Shown here one piece after another: positions 1 through 5,723 of a stretch of 6,048 nucleotides of DNA. Made by a program: the position numbers and the translations under genes. Every line of letters starts with the position of its first letter. Positions within the stretch are counted from its first letter, which is position 1. The DNA is from a bacterium (GTDB taxonomy: Bacteria > CAIJMQ01 > JAADFP01): contig JALUVB010000263.1 in assembly GCA_027021085.1 (NCBI GenBank), positions 1 to 6,048 on the forward strand, given 5' to 3'. The notes under the pieces were generated by a model. It did not search any database. It had not been told where the DNA came from and saw only the letters and a list, made by a program, of their open reading frames with translations.

Positions 1-655
1 ACTTTTCAGGAAATAACCTGACATTGTCGAACCAAATTCTTCCTCTTTTCCCGTAGGCATAAAGGTTGACGATTATCCATTTAACTTCTGGAAAGGGAAT
101 GCGGAAACTCCTGGAGAATTTCTTCCACTTCCCGTATTCTCTTATGTGAAATTGCAGGGGAGCTCTATATCTTTCCTGGAACTTACCCGAAGCTAATTTC
201 CTGTATCCCTTGACAAAAATAATCCCTTCTGAGCCTGTACTCCGGGCTTCTACTTCTATAATATATCTTCTTTCCGGCTCTATTTTTATCATCTGGCTGG
301 CAAAAGTCATTCCCTCTATTTCCGAGATAGAGGCATAAGGAGGCGCTTTCTCATCCAGGAGAAAAAGCATGCATTTGCCGCCTTCTTCCCTCTTTACCCA
401 GAGAAGATTTACCCCCTGCTTGACTCGCTTTCCGTATCTCGGGTCAGAGGGAAGGAGCTTGATGCCGGGATACACAGGGACCTCTATTCCCCATCCGGCA
501 GGAAAGTTTTTCCCTTCTTCAAAATCACCGTTGGGAAGAACATTTTCCCCTGCATAAAGAGGCGGCGGGGCCCCTCTCCAGGCACCCAAGAGCAGGAAAA
601 TAACTAGGATAGCTGCAGAATAACCATGTTTCTTACCTTTCTGTTTACAAATCAT
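1..655 (-). CDS. Secreted protein with CBM4/9-like (galactose-binding-like) domain, C-terminus cut by window edge
   Basis: I translated this by hand. It is open from an ATG at 653-655 to the left edge, giving 218 residues without a stop. A GGAG Shine-Dalgarno (SD) at 663-666 lies 7 nt upstream. Residues 1-35 form a signal peptide: a basic start (KQKGKKH), a hydrophobic core (about residues 14-26) and a likely cleavage after LYA (A35), so the product is exported. The mature part begins with VLPNGDFEEG (39-48), followed by GW (54-55). Near the edge it has IWFDNVRLFP (207-216). A start with N-GDFE and an end with W-x-DNV-x-L is the hallmark of CBM4/9-like jelly-roll domains, which often bind carbohydrate. 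No catalytic domain is visible; one could follow beyond the edge. The gene is divergent from the NtrC-type regulator. The family call is good, but ligand and function are unknown. Confidence 0.8.
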   Translation of the reverse strand, partial: MICKQKGKKHGYSAAILVIFLLLGAWRGAPPPLYAGENVLPNGDFEEGKNFPAGWGIEVPVYPGIKLLPSDPRYGKRVKQGVNLLWVKREEGGKCMLFLLDEKAPPYASISEIEGMTFASQMIKIEPERRYIIEVEARSTGSEGIIFVKGYRKLASGKFQERYRAPLQFHIREYGKWKKFSRSFRIPFPEVKWIIVNLYAYGKRGRIWFDNVRLFPEK

Positions 656-681
656 TTTTTATCTCCATAACTTTATTTAAT

Positions 682-690
682 ATTATCACA
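682..690 (-). promoter_or_regulatory. Possible extended -10 promoter for the CBM-like gene
   Basis: On the minus strand the bases read TGTGATAAT, an extended -10 (TGn plus GATAAT, 5 of 6 to TATAAT). It would start transcription near 675, leaving a leader of about 20 nt that contains the GGAG SD at 663-666. The -35 at the usual distance (TGTATG, 705-710) matches the consensus poorly, so this rests on the extended -10 and the position alone. Confidence 0.35.
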
Positions 691-714
691 AGCATTGAGA
701 TTAGCATACACACC

Positions 715-743
715 TTGACACTTTCCTTTGGAATACCTAAAAT
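715..743 (+). promoter_or_regulatory. Sigma-70-type promoter of the NtrC-type regulator gene
   Basis: A perfect -35 TTGACA (715-720) is followed by a 17-nt spacer and a -10 TAAAAT (738-743, 5 of 6). The predicted transcription start is about 749-752, at or just before the ATG at 753. That leaves no room for a ribosome binding site, and none is seen. The promoter is housekeeping-type, so the activator gene itself does not look sigma-54 dependent. Confidence 0.7.
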
Positions 744-752
744 GAACAAGCA

Positions 753-2090
753 ATGAATCTTAAAGTTCTGATTGCCTCCCGTGAGGAGAAAACCAGAGAA
801 TTCTTACTCCACTCATTGAAAAACGAAGGATGGCAGGCAGAAGATATCCGGGAAGAAAAAAAACTCCGGGACTTCCTGCAAAAAAATAAATGCGAGGCAA
901 TCATCCTGGATACAGATTTCTCTTTCCAGGAGAGTATGCCTCTTTTATCCTGGATAAAAACGAACCACCCCCAGACAGAAGTAATTATCGTTACCCGGAA
1001 TGCAAGTACACCACGCGCACTGGAAGCCCTGAGAAGAGGAGCGTACGACTACCTGCCCAAGCCGCTACAGTGGGAAGAGGTGCTATTTAACCTTATGAAA
1101 ATAATGGATCACAAAGCACTCATGGAAGAAAACATTAACTTGCGAAGGGAACTCAAGAAAAAGTATTCGGTAAGAAACCTGGTAGGACAAAGCCCGCAAA
1201 TGCTGAGAATTTTCCACCTGATTGATATAGTTTCCCGCAATATAAGCAATGTATTCATTGTGGGGGAAAGCGGCACAGGAAAAGAGCTGGTAGCAAAAGC
1301 AATTCATTATTCCGGCCCCTTTGCCGAAAAGCCGTTTATAGCGGTGGACTGCGCCAGTATGCCCAGCACTCTTATAGAATCACAACTTTTCGGTTACGTT
1401 AAAGGCGCCTTTACCGGAGCAGTAAGTGACAGGGAAGGATTCTTCAAGGCAGCAGAAGGTGGCTCCATTTTCCTGGACCAGATTACGGACCTGGATATCA
1501 ACCTCCAGGCAAAATTACTGCGCGTTTTGCAGGAGAGGGAAGTTACCCCGGTAGGGAGTACACGTCCCATCCCCATAAATTTCCGCCTGATATCGGCCAC
1601 CAGCCGGGACCCTATCCAGTGCATAGAAGAGGGAACGCTCAGGGATGACCTTTTCTACCGATTAAATGTAGTAAACATCACCCTTCCTCCCTTGAAAGAG
1701 AGGAAAGAGGATATCCCCTTGCTGGTAAATCATTTCATAGAAATCTACTCTCAGATTTACGGGGGAAGAATAGAAATAACCCCTGAGGTAATGGAATTAC
1801 TTATGCAGTACTCCTGGCCGGGGAACGTAAGAGAGCTGGAAAATGTTATTGAAGGGCTCTTTGCTCTGGGCAAGAGAGGAGGAATCAAGGAAGAGGATAT
1901 TCCGCCTTTGCTCAAGGAAAGGACTTACACAGGAATCGAACTCCTTCCCTGGGAAGAAATGGAAAGACGGATGATACAGAAAGCCCTGGAAAAATCCGAA
2001 GGAGTAAAAAGTAAAGCGGCAGAAATTCTGGGTATCGACCGCAAAAGACTCTACCGAAAAATCAAGAAATTCTTCCCGGAACTTGCCTGA
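753..2090 (+). CDS. NtrC-family sigma-54-dependent response regulator with atypical receiver and Walker B
   Basis: This cytoplasmic enhancer-binding activator of 445 residues has the usual NtrC layout. A receiver domain (about 1-118) keeps the phospho-acceptor D53 (IILD), T81 and K103 (LPKP). However, the acidic pair that binds magnesium is replaced by S9 and R10. A charged linker (about 119-138) leads to the AAA+ domain (about 143-370). That domain has Walker A GESGTGKE (171-178), the sigma-54-contacting GAFTGA (218-223), arginine-finger region LRDDLFYRL (296-304) and WPGNVRELEN (355-364). Walker B reads FLDQI (240-244) where the family has FLDEI, so the catalytic Glu is Gln243. A Fis-type HTH (about 404-440, KSKAAEILGIDRKRLYRKI) binds DNA. 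The ATG is fixed by the receiver start MNLKVLI, although no SD precedes it. No histidine kinase is nearby, so it is an orphan here, with unknown targets. Confidence 0.93.
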   Translation: MNLKVLIASREEKTREFLLHSLKNEGWQAEDIREEKKLRDFLQKNKCEAIILDTDFSFQESMPLLSWIKTNHPQTEVIIVTRNASTPRALEALRRGAYDYLPKPLQWEEVLFNLMKIMDHKALMEENINLRRELKKKYSVRNLVGQSPQMLRIFHLIDIVSRNISNVFIVGESGTGKELVAKAIHYSGPFAEKPFIAVDCASMPSTLIESQLFGYVKGAFTGAVSDREGFFKAAEGGSIFLDQITDLDINLQAKLLRVLQEREVTPVGSTRPIPINFRLISATSRDPIQCIEEGTLRDDLFYRLNVVNITLPPLKERKEDIPLLVNHFIEIYSQIYGGRIEITPEVMELLMQYSWPGNVRELENVIEGLFALGKRGGIKEEDIPPLLKERTYTGIELLPWEEMERRMIQKALEKSEGVKSKAAEILGIDRKRLYRKIKKFFPELA

Positions 2091-2165
2091 TTCCACCTTT
2101 TAAGAAGGCAAGGAGAGAGGAAACAATAGGAAGAAATTATCAGTTTTTTAGTGTTGTGCAAAAGG

Positions 2166-2222
2166 CCCATTTTCAGGGTTTGCTCCTACATCTTCCCTCC
2201 AGGAAAATCAGGTCATCCCTTC
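2166..2222. repeat. Copy A of a possible dispersed intergenic element
   Basis: This lies in the 246-nt gap between the convergent regulator and dehydrogenase operon. Its first 25 nt (2166-2190) match 5776-5800 at 18 of 25 positions without gaps, most differences being transitions. The shared core is TTGCTCC-n-ACA. Downstream, CCAGGAAA (2199-2206) recurs as 5818-5825, followed in both copies by CAGG and a CCCT motif. The order and orientation are the same, but the spacing differs by 9 nt. It could be a degraded repeat or a structured intergenic element; chance similarity is not excluded. The rest of this gap, apart from the terminator, shows nothing I recognise. Confidence 0.35.
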
Positions 2223-2266
2223 ATCCGCCGGAAGAGGAGAGGCAGACATTGAAGGCAGCCATCAGG

Positions 2267-2306
2267 AAAAAACCAAGCACCCCCTCTCTTCCAAGAGGAA
2301 GTGCCT
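2267..2306 (-). terminator. Rho-independent terminator of the minus-strand operon
   Basis: On the minus strand the sequence folds into one long stem. AGGCAC (2301-2306) pairs with GTGCTT (2275-2280, one G-U). Two T-G wobble pairs follow, then CCTCT (2294-2298) pairs with AGAGG (2283-2287) around a 6-nt loop. Six T residues (2267-2272) follow after two G. It begins 30 nt past the stop of the last operon gene. Because the wobble pairs become C/A mismatches on the plus strand, and no T-run follows there, it should act mainly for the minus-strand operon. Confidence 0.85.
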
Positions 2307-2336
2307 GATAAAAAGTTGTTTCCCTTAAGGTATTAT

Positions 2337-2711
2337 TTACTTTAACTTTATAAAAGTTTTACCCTCAGGAAGCCTGGGAACTTCAACATCCAGAGAACCA
2401 TCCTTGGGACATCTTGGTATGCCATATTCAGGAGGGATCTCTTCACCTTCTTTAGGAGGTGGAGGTGGGATATATGGGAAAATAGTCCCATCTTTTGTAC
2501 ATCGATAAGCAGGATATGCGGTCTTTTTACCGCTGTACGGGCTCTTCACGGGAAATTTCACTCCGGCGGGGAGCTTGGTCTTGTAGAGAACTTTTGCCTC
2601 AGTATCCAGAAGCACTGCTTCATAGGTGTATTTTTTGGGCATCGCCTGTTTCACTATAAAACCTACTGCCAAGAGTATCACCAGGACCAAAACAACAATC
2701 TTACCCTTCAT
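2337..2711 (-). CDS. Small membrane-anchored protein with two CxxDG motifs (degenerate zinc-ribbon-like), unknown function
   Basis: I do not recognise this protein as a named family. From the ATG at 2709-2711 it has 124 residues. One N-terminal hydrophobic segment (about residues 4-20, IVVLVLVILLAVGFIV) is followed by lysines, which suggests a membrane anchor with the rest outside the cytoplasm. The soluble part contains YRCTKDG (69-75) and PRCPKDG (99-105) on either side of a proline run (82-86) and PPEYGIP. Each motif looks like a CxxCG zinc knuckle whose second Cys has become Asp. The AGGAGG SD (2719-2724) sits 7 nt from this ATG. An ATG at 2712-2714 (4 nt) and a TTG at 2715-2717 are less likely starts. 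It is the last gene of the operon, 46 nt after the dehydrogenase, and is followed by the terminator. Confidence 0.8.
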   Translation of the reverse strand: MKGKIVVLVLVILLAVGFIVKQAMPKKYTYEAVLLDTEAKVLYKTKLPAGVKFPVKSPYSGKKTAYPAYRCTKDGTIFPYIPPPPPKEGEEIPPEYGIPRCPKDGSLDVEVPRLPEGKTFIKLK

Positions 2712-2757
2712 CATCAAACCTCCTTTTTATAAATCTACAACTATTTCACCCTTTCTG

Positions 2758-3813
2758 TCAAGTTCCAGGCATTATTGCAGTTTTAATCCCCCTCTTTTTT
2801 AGCATGTTTTGCAGCGCTTTTCCCAGGTCCTCCAGAGGCAATTTTTCTGTAATTAAAGGCTGTACATCAATAATTCTGTCCCTGAGGATTCCGTAAGCTC
2901 TTCTTACTATAGGCGGAGTATGGTGAAACACTCCCTTAATAGTAATTTCACTGTAATGAAGGAAGTGTGTATCAAGAGTAACACTCGTTCCCGGAGCACA
3001 TCCGCCGAACAAGAGTACCTTACCCCCTTTCCTGACCAATCTTATGCTCTGCTCCCAGGTAAAAGGGTTACCTACGGCTTCTATGGAAATATCTACTCCC
3101 TTCCGCCGGGGGGTGATATTTTTTACTTCCTGCTCCAATCCTTCTTCTCCCGTTAATACCAGGTCAGCACCCAGTTTCTTTGCCTTCTCTCTTCTCGCGG
3201 GAATTTTATCTATCATTATTACCCGTGTGCCTTTTGCTTTAAGAATGAGAAGAAAAAGCAGCCCTATGGGGCCACAGCCTATAACGGAAACCCAATCACC
3301 TGCCTTTATTCCTATTTTTTCTATGCCATGCAGAACACATGCGAAAGGTTCCAGGAATGCTCCTTCTGCGAAGGAGAGGGAATCCGGCAGTGGATACAAA
3401 TTATATTTTGCAATGCGTTCCGGGATGAGAATGTATTCTGCGTAGGCACCATTAAGAAAAAGAAGGTCCTCACAGAGTGAATATTCCTCTCTTTTGCAAT
3501 GATAACAGGAAAAACAGGGAGCAGAATTTACTGCCATTACTTTCATCCCCTCTTTCCACCTATCTACCTTTTCCCCTACTTTTACTATCTCCCCGGAAAA
3601 TTCATGCCCAAAGGGAGAAGGCGGGGTAATCATCCTGGGATGCCCTCCCCGCAGGTAAACCTTGGCATCTGTGCCACAGGTTAAGGCAGCCTTAATCCTG
3701 ACCAGCACCTCTCCCTCTCCCGGCACAGGGATTCCCCTTTCTTCTATGCGCAATCTCTCTTTGCCATAGAGGATTGCTACTTTCATTCCCGGGGATGTAT
3801 TATTATTTTGCAT
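2758..3813 (-). CDS. Zinc-dependent MDR alcohol/polyol dehydrogenase (sorbitol/threonine dehydrogenase-like), first of tandem pair by position
   Basis: This 351-residue protein has the medium-chain dehydrogenase length and layout: an N-terminal GroES-like catalytic domain and a central Rossmann domain. Likely catalytic zinc ligands are C46 (TCGTD), H70 and E71 (GHE), and E155 (LEPFAC). The structural zinc has all four cysteines, C100, C103, C106 and C114. The nucleotide loop is GCGPIG (179-184), and D202 at the end of the second strand favours NAD(H) over NADP(H). It probably oxidises a secondary alcohol, polyol or related substrate in the cytoplasm; the exact substrate is not readable. The start is uncertain. 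ATG 3813 has AAAGGA (3822-3827) 8 nt upstream but overlaps the previous gene by 31 nt. ATG 3786 (residue 10) gives a 4-nt ATGA overlap and the usual family start MKVAILYG, but no good SD. Confidence 0.9.
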   Translation of the reverse strand: MQNNNTSPGMKVAILYGKERLRIEERGIPVPGEGEVLVRIKAALTCGTDAKVYLRGGHPRMITPPSPFGHEFSGEIVKVGEKVDRWKEGMKVMAVNSAPCFSCYHCKREEYSLCEDLLFLNGAYAEYILIPERIAKYNLYPLPDSLSFAEGAFLEPFACVLHGIEKIGIKAGDWVSVIGCGPIGLLFLLILKAKGTRVIMIDKIPARREKAKKLGADLVLTGEEGLEQEVKNITPRRKGVDISIEAVGNPFTWEQSIRLVRKGGKVLLFGGCAPGTSVTLDTHFLHYSEITIKGVFHHTPPIVRRAYGILRDRIIDVQPLITEKLPLEDLGKALQNMLKKRGIKTAIMPGT

Positions 3814-4769
3814 GATTCTTTTCCTTTAAGAGCAATATTTATTGCTTCCCGGATTCTGGAGAGAGGAAAAGTGTGAGTAATAAGAGATGAGACCTTTATC
3901 TTTCTCTCTTTCAAAAGCTCCATTATTTCCCTCTGTTCAACAGGGGAAGAAGAGTAAGTGCCCAGGAAAGTACACTCGAAATATATTTGATTGGGAGAAA
4001 TATCCAGCCTGGTATCCTCCGGTGCCTGGGCAAATATATTAAGAATTCCTCCTCTCCGGATATTCTTTACCCCTTCCTGGATAGCAGGTAAATTCCCCGC
4101 GCAAACTATGGCAATATCGTATTCCTTTTTCCCTTCTCCGGGACTAAAAATGTTATCCACCGGGAATTTCCCGAGATACCCTCTTCTCTCTTCCTGTATC
4201 TCCACCACGTCAATTCTTTTTATCCCCAAAAGGCGGAGTAAAATTACGTGCATTATACCCGCCGGACCGCCCCCAATAACCAATATCTCGTCTTCCGGGT
4301 GAGGCTTTATTCTCTTGATGTTTCTTAGAACACAGGCAAAGGGTTCGACAAGAGTAGCCTCATCAAAAGAAAGTTGCGGAGGCAGCATAATAGTTCCCTG
4401 CATGAGATTTACCCGCGGGATTCTGATGAATTGAGAAAAACCTCCCGGATAAATATTTGTTTGCTGGAACTGGGAACAGAGGGAAAAGTTTCCGTGCCGG
4501 CAATACCGGCACAAAAAACAGGGTATATGATGGGCGACAAATACTCTTTCCCCACCTGAAAAGGGGGATATTCCTTTTACTTCCCGGATAACACCCGAAA
4601 TCTCATGCCCTAAAACCTGGCTCTTTTTTCCTTCTCTCACTTTGAAAAGGTCAGTTCCGCATATCCCGCAGGATTTTACCTCCAGGAGAGCTTCTCCCTC
4701 CTGCAGTTCCGGCAGAGGTAGCTCTTCCAGGCGAAAATCAAGAGGGGGATAGAAAAGAGCTGCTTTCAT
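3783..4769 (-). CDS. Zinc-dependent MDR dehydrogenase, second paralogue of the tandem pair
   Basis: This 328-residue protein is a divergent paralogue of the neighbouring dehydrogenase and slightly shorter than usual (about 340-350). Likely catalytic zinc ligands are C37 (GICGTD), H55 and E56 (GHE), and E142 (VEPFAC). Structural zinc cysteines are C84, C87, C90 and C98. The Rossmann loop is GGGPAG (166-171), with E190 at the end of the second strand, consistent with NAD(H). The segment HHIPCFLC to PGGF (81-111) matches a threonine/alcohol-dehydrogenase-like subgroup that I know only as uncharacterised. The start at 4767-4769 overlaps the plsY stop as ATGA, with GGAG (4776-4779) 6 nt upstream, so the two are translationally coupled. 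The two enzymes may act on related substrates or in successive steps; this is inference. The substrate is unknown. Confidence 0.9.
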   Translation of the reverse strand: MKAALFYPPLDFRLEELPLPELQEGEALLEVKSCGICGTDLFKVREGKKSQVLGHEISGVIREVKGISPFSGGERVFVAHHIPCFLCRYCRHGNFSLCSQFQQTNIYPGGFSQFIRIPRVNLMQGTIMLPPQLSFDEATLVEPFACVLRNIKRIKPHPEDEILVIGGGPAGIMHVILLRLLGIKRIDVVEIQEERRGYLGKFPVDNIFSPGEGKKEYDIAIVCAGNLPAIQEGVKNIRRGGILNIFAQAPEDTRLDISPNQIYFECTFLGTYSSSPVEQREIMELLKERKIKVSSLITHTFPLSRIREAINIALKGKESCKIIIHPRE

Positions 4770-5398
4770 CTTTTACTCCAGGTTTCTCTCACTTCTTTTA
4801 TAGTGCTGATATTGGCAGAGAAAGAAACGGCAAAGAGAACAACAAGCGAAAGTATTATTTCCAGCCACTTCTTAAGGGGAAAAAAGTAATAAAAAATAAA
4901 GGGGGAAAGAAAATTTGTCTGGTAGAAAAGAAAGATAGAGGCAAAGAAAATGAGAAAAGCAGGATAGATTATAGCAGGTTTTCTCCCCGTTCTCTGTACC
5001 CAGAAATAAAGTAATGCACCTATGGGGAAAATTACCGGGAAAAGATACAGGGTAACCCCTCCCATGGTAGCCACTCCCTTGCCGCCCTTAAATCCCAGGA
5101 AAATACTCCAGCAATGCCCGGCAATGGCCAGGGAGCCAGTAGCAGCTACTACCAGGAAAGGCAGGTGGAAAACCATATTGGCAACAATCATGGGAATTAC
5201 CCCCTTCAAGGTATCCAGTATCCACACTAATATGCCATACGGCTTGCCCACCTCCCTGTAAACATTGGCTGCTCCGGGGTTTCTGGTGCCTACTGCGCGT
5301 ATATTTATTCCTTTAAGGCGGGAAATAATGACTGCAAACGGCAAAGACCCGAAAAGATAACCGAGCAAAAGAGAAAGAATTAACTTATACATTGTCAC
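4766..5398 (-). CDS. plsY: Acyl-phosphate:glycerol-3-phosphate acyltransferase PlsY
   Basis: This integral membrane enzyme transfers an acyl group from acyl-phosphate to sn-glycerol-3-phosphate, making lysophosphatidic acid, the first step of bacterial phospholipid synthesis. At 210 residues it has normal PlsY length, with several hydrophobic helices. Family motifs are clear: GSLPF (17-21), GTRNPGAANVYR (37-48, the variant of GSGNxGATNxxR), LDTLKG (61-66) and GHCWSIFLGFKGGKGVAT (94-111). The C-terminal motif, usually HR-x-NI-x-RL, is degenerate (FSANIST, 193-199), keeping the Asn. The GTG start at 5398 has AAAGGAG (5404-5410) 5 nt upstream; an ATG two codons later is 11 nt away and less likely. 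It overlaps the following dehydrogenase by ATGA. No gpsA or plsX is present in the window. The identity is firm. Confidence 0.95.
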   Translation of the reverse strand: MTMYKLILSLLLGYLFGSLPFAVIISRLKGINIRAVGTRNPGAANVYREVGKPYGILVWILDTLKGVIPMIVANMVFHLPFLVVAATGSLAIAGHCWSIFLGFKGGKGVATMGGVTLYLFPVIFPIGALLYFWVQRTGRKPAIIYPAFLIFFASIFLFYQTNFLSPFIFYYFFPLKKWLEIILSLVVLFAVSFSANISTIKEVRETWSKR

Positions 5399-5419
5399 TC
5401 ACACTCCTTTGCTAACCAC
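5399..5419 (-). other. Possible 6-codon leader mini-ORF before plsY
   Basis: A strong SD, AGGAGG (5425-5430), precedes by 5 nt a GTG that opens VVSKGV and stops with TGA directly abutting the plsY GTG. The plsY SD lies inside it. It could aid translational coupling of plsY or be accidental; the strong SD otherwise has no gene. Confidence that it is translated is low. Confidence 0.25.
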
Positions 5420-5451
5420 TAAGACCTCCTCTGGTTATATCTTATCGCACT

Positions 5452-5718
5452 TTAGGGAATAATATCTTCCAGGAGACTCACTCCCACTACCTTGTCCTCC
5501 TTAATCCATACCTCTTTCCTGTTAACTACTACCCCATTCATTCTGCTACTCCTGAGGTATTCCTCCCGGGTGGATATAGTATCCTGCAGGTCATGGGCAT
5601 CCGCATTTTCCAGGATTAAGAAATCTTTCCCTGCCTGTTTAAGTGTTCCTATATATACCCAGCGGGCATCTGTATCCACTACTATTACCTTGCCCGCAAA
5701 ATCATTGAGTTTCTCCAT
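5452..5718 (-). CDS. Conserved small protein of unknown function (possible Sm-like beta-barrel)
   Basis: This 88-residue protein has no signal peptide or membrane segment, so it should be cytoplasmic. It starts with a beta-rich part (GKVIVVDTDARWVYIGTLKQAG, 9-30) and FLILENADAHDL (33-44). A charged, probably helical stretch follows (STREEYLRSSRMNG, 49-62), then a second beta-rich part ending VNRKEVWIKEDKVVGVSLLEDI (65-86). From memory this pattern (VVDTD, YIGTL, a-DxHD, NRKxVW, VVxVSxLEDI) belongs to an uncharacterised small family seen in Planctomycetes/PVC-type and related genomes. The split beta pattern resembles Sm-like proteins, but that is inference. It is the first gene of the minus-strand operon, 53 nt before plsY. 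There is no SD before its ATG, and the promoter lies so close that a leaderless mRNA is possible. Confidence 0.85.
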   Translation of the reverse strand: MEKLNDFAGKVIVVDTDARWVYIGTLKQAGKDFLILENADAHDLQDTISTREEYLRSSRMNGVVVNRKEVWIKEDKVVGVSLLEDIIP

Positions 5719-5723
5719 ACAAG

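Noticed and set aside
369-557. Plus-strand open frame of 62 residues
   Set aside because: It is the complement of the exported CBM-like gene, has no SD, and its residue makeup is not protein-like.
2082-2112. Inverted repeat CTTGCCT/AGGCAAG across the stop of the regulator gene, possible plus-strand terminator
   Set aside because: The arms pair over 7 bp, but the loop is 17 nt and no T-run follows; purine-rich sequence comes next.
2146-2190. Insertion-sequence end remnant (TTTTAGTGTTGTGC followed by AAAAGGCCC)
   Set aside because: It looks a little like an IS terminus, but no partner inverted repeat, target duplication or transposase fragment is visible.
3044-3445. Plus-strand open frame of 133 residues
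   Set aside because: It lies wholly opposite the zinc dehydrogenase, whose full set of zinc and NAD motifs shows which strand is coding.
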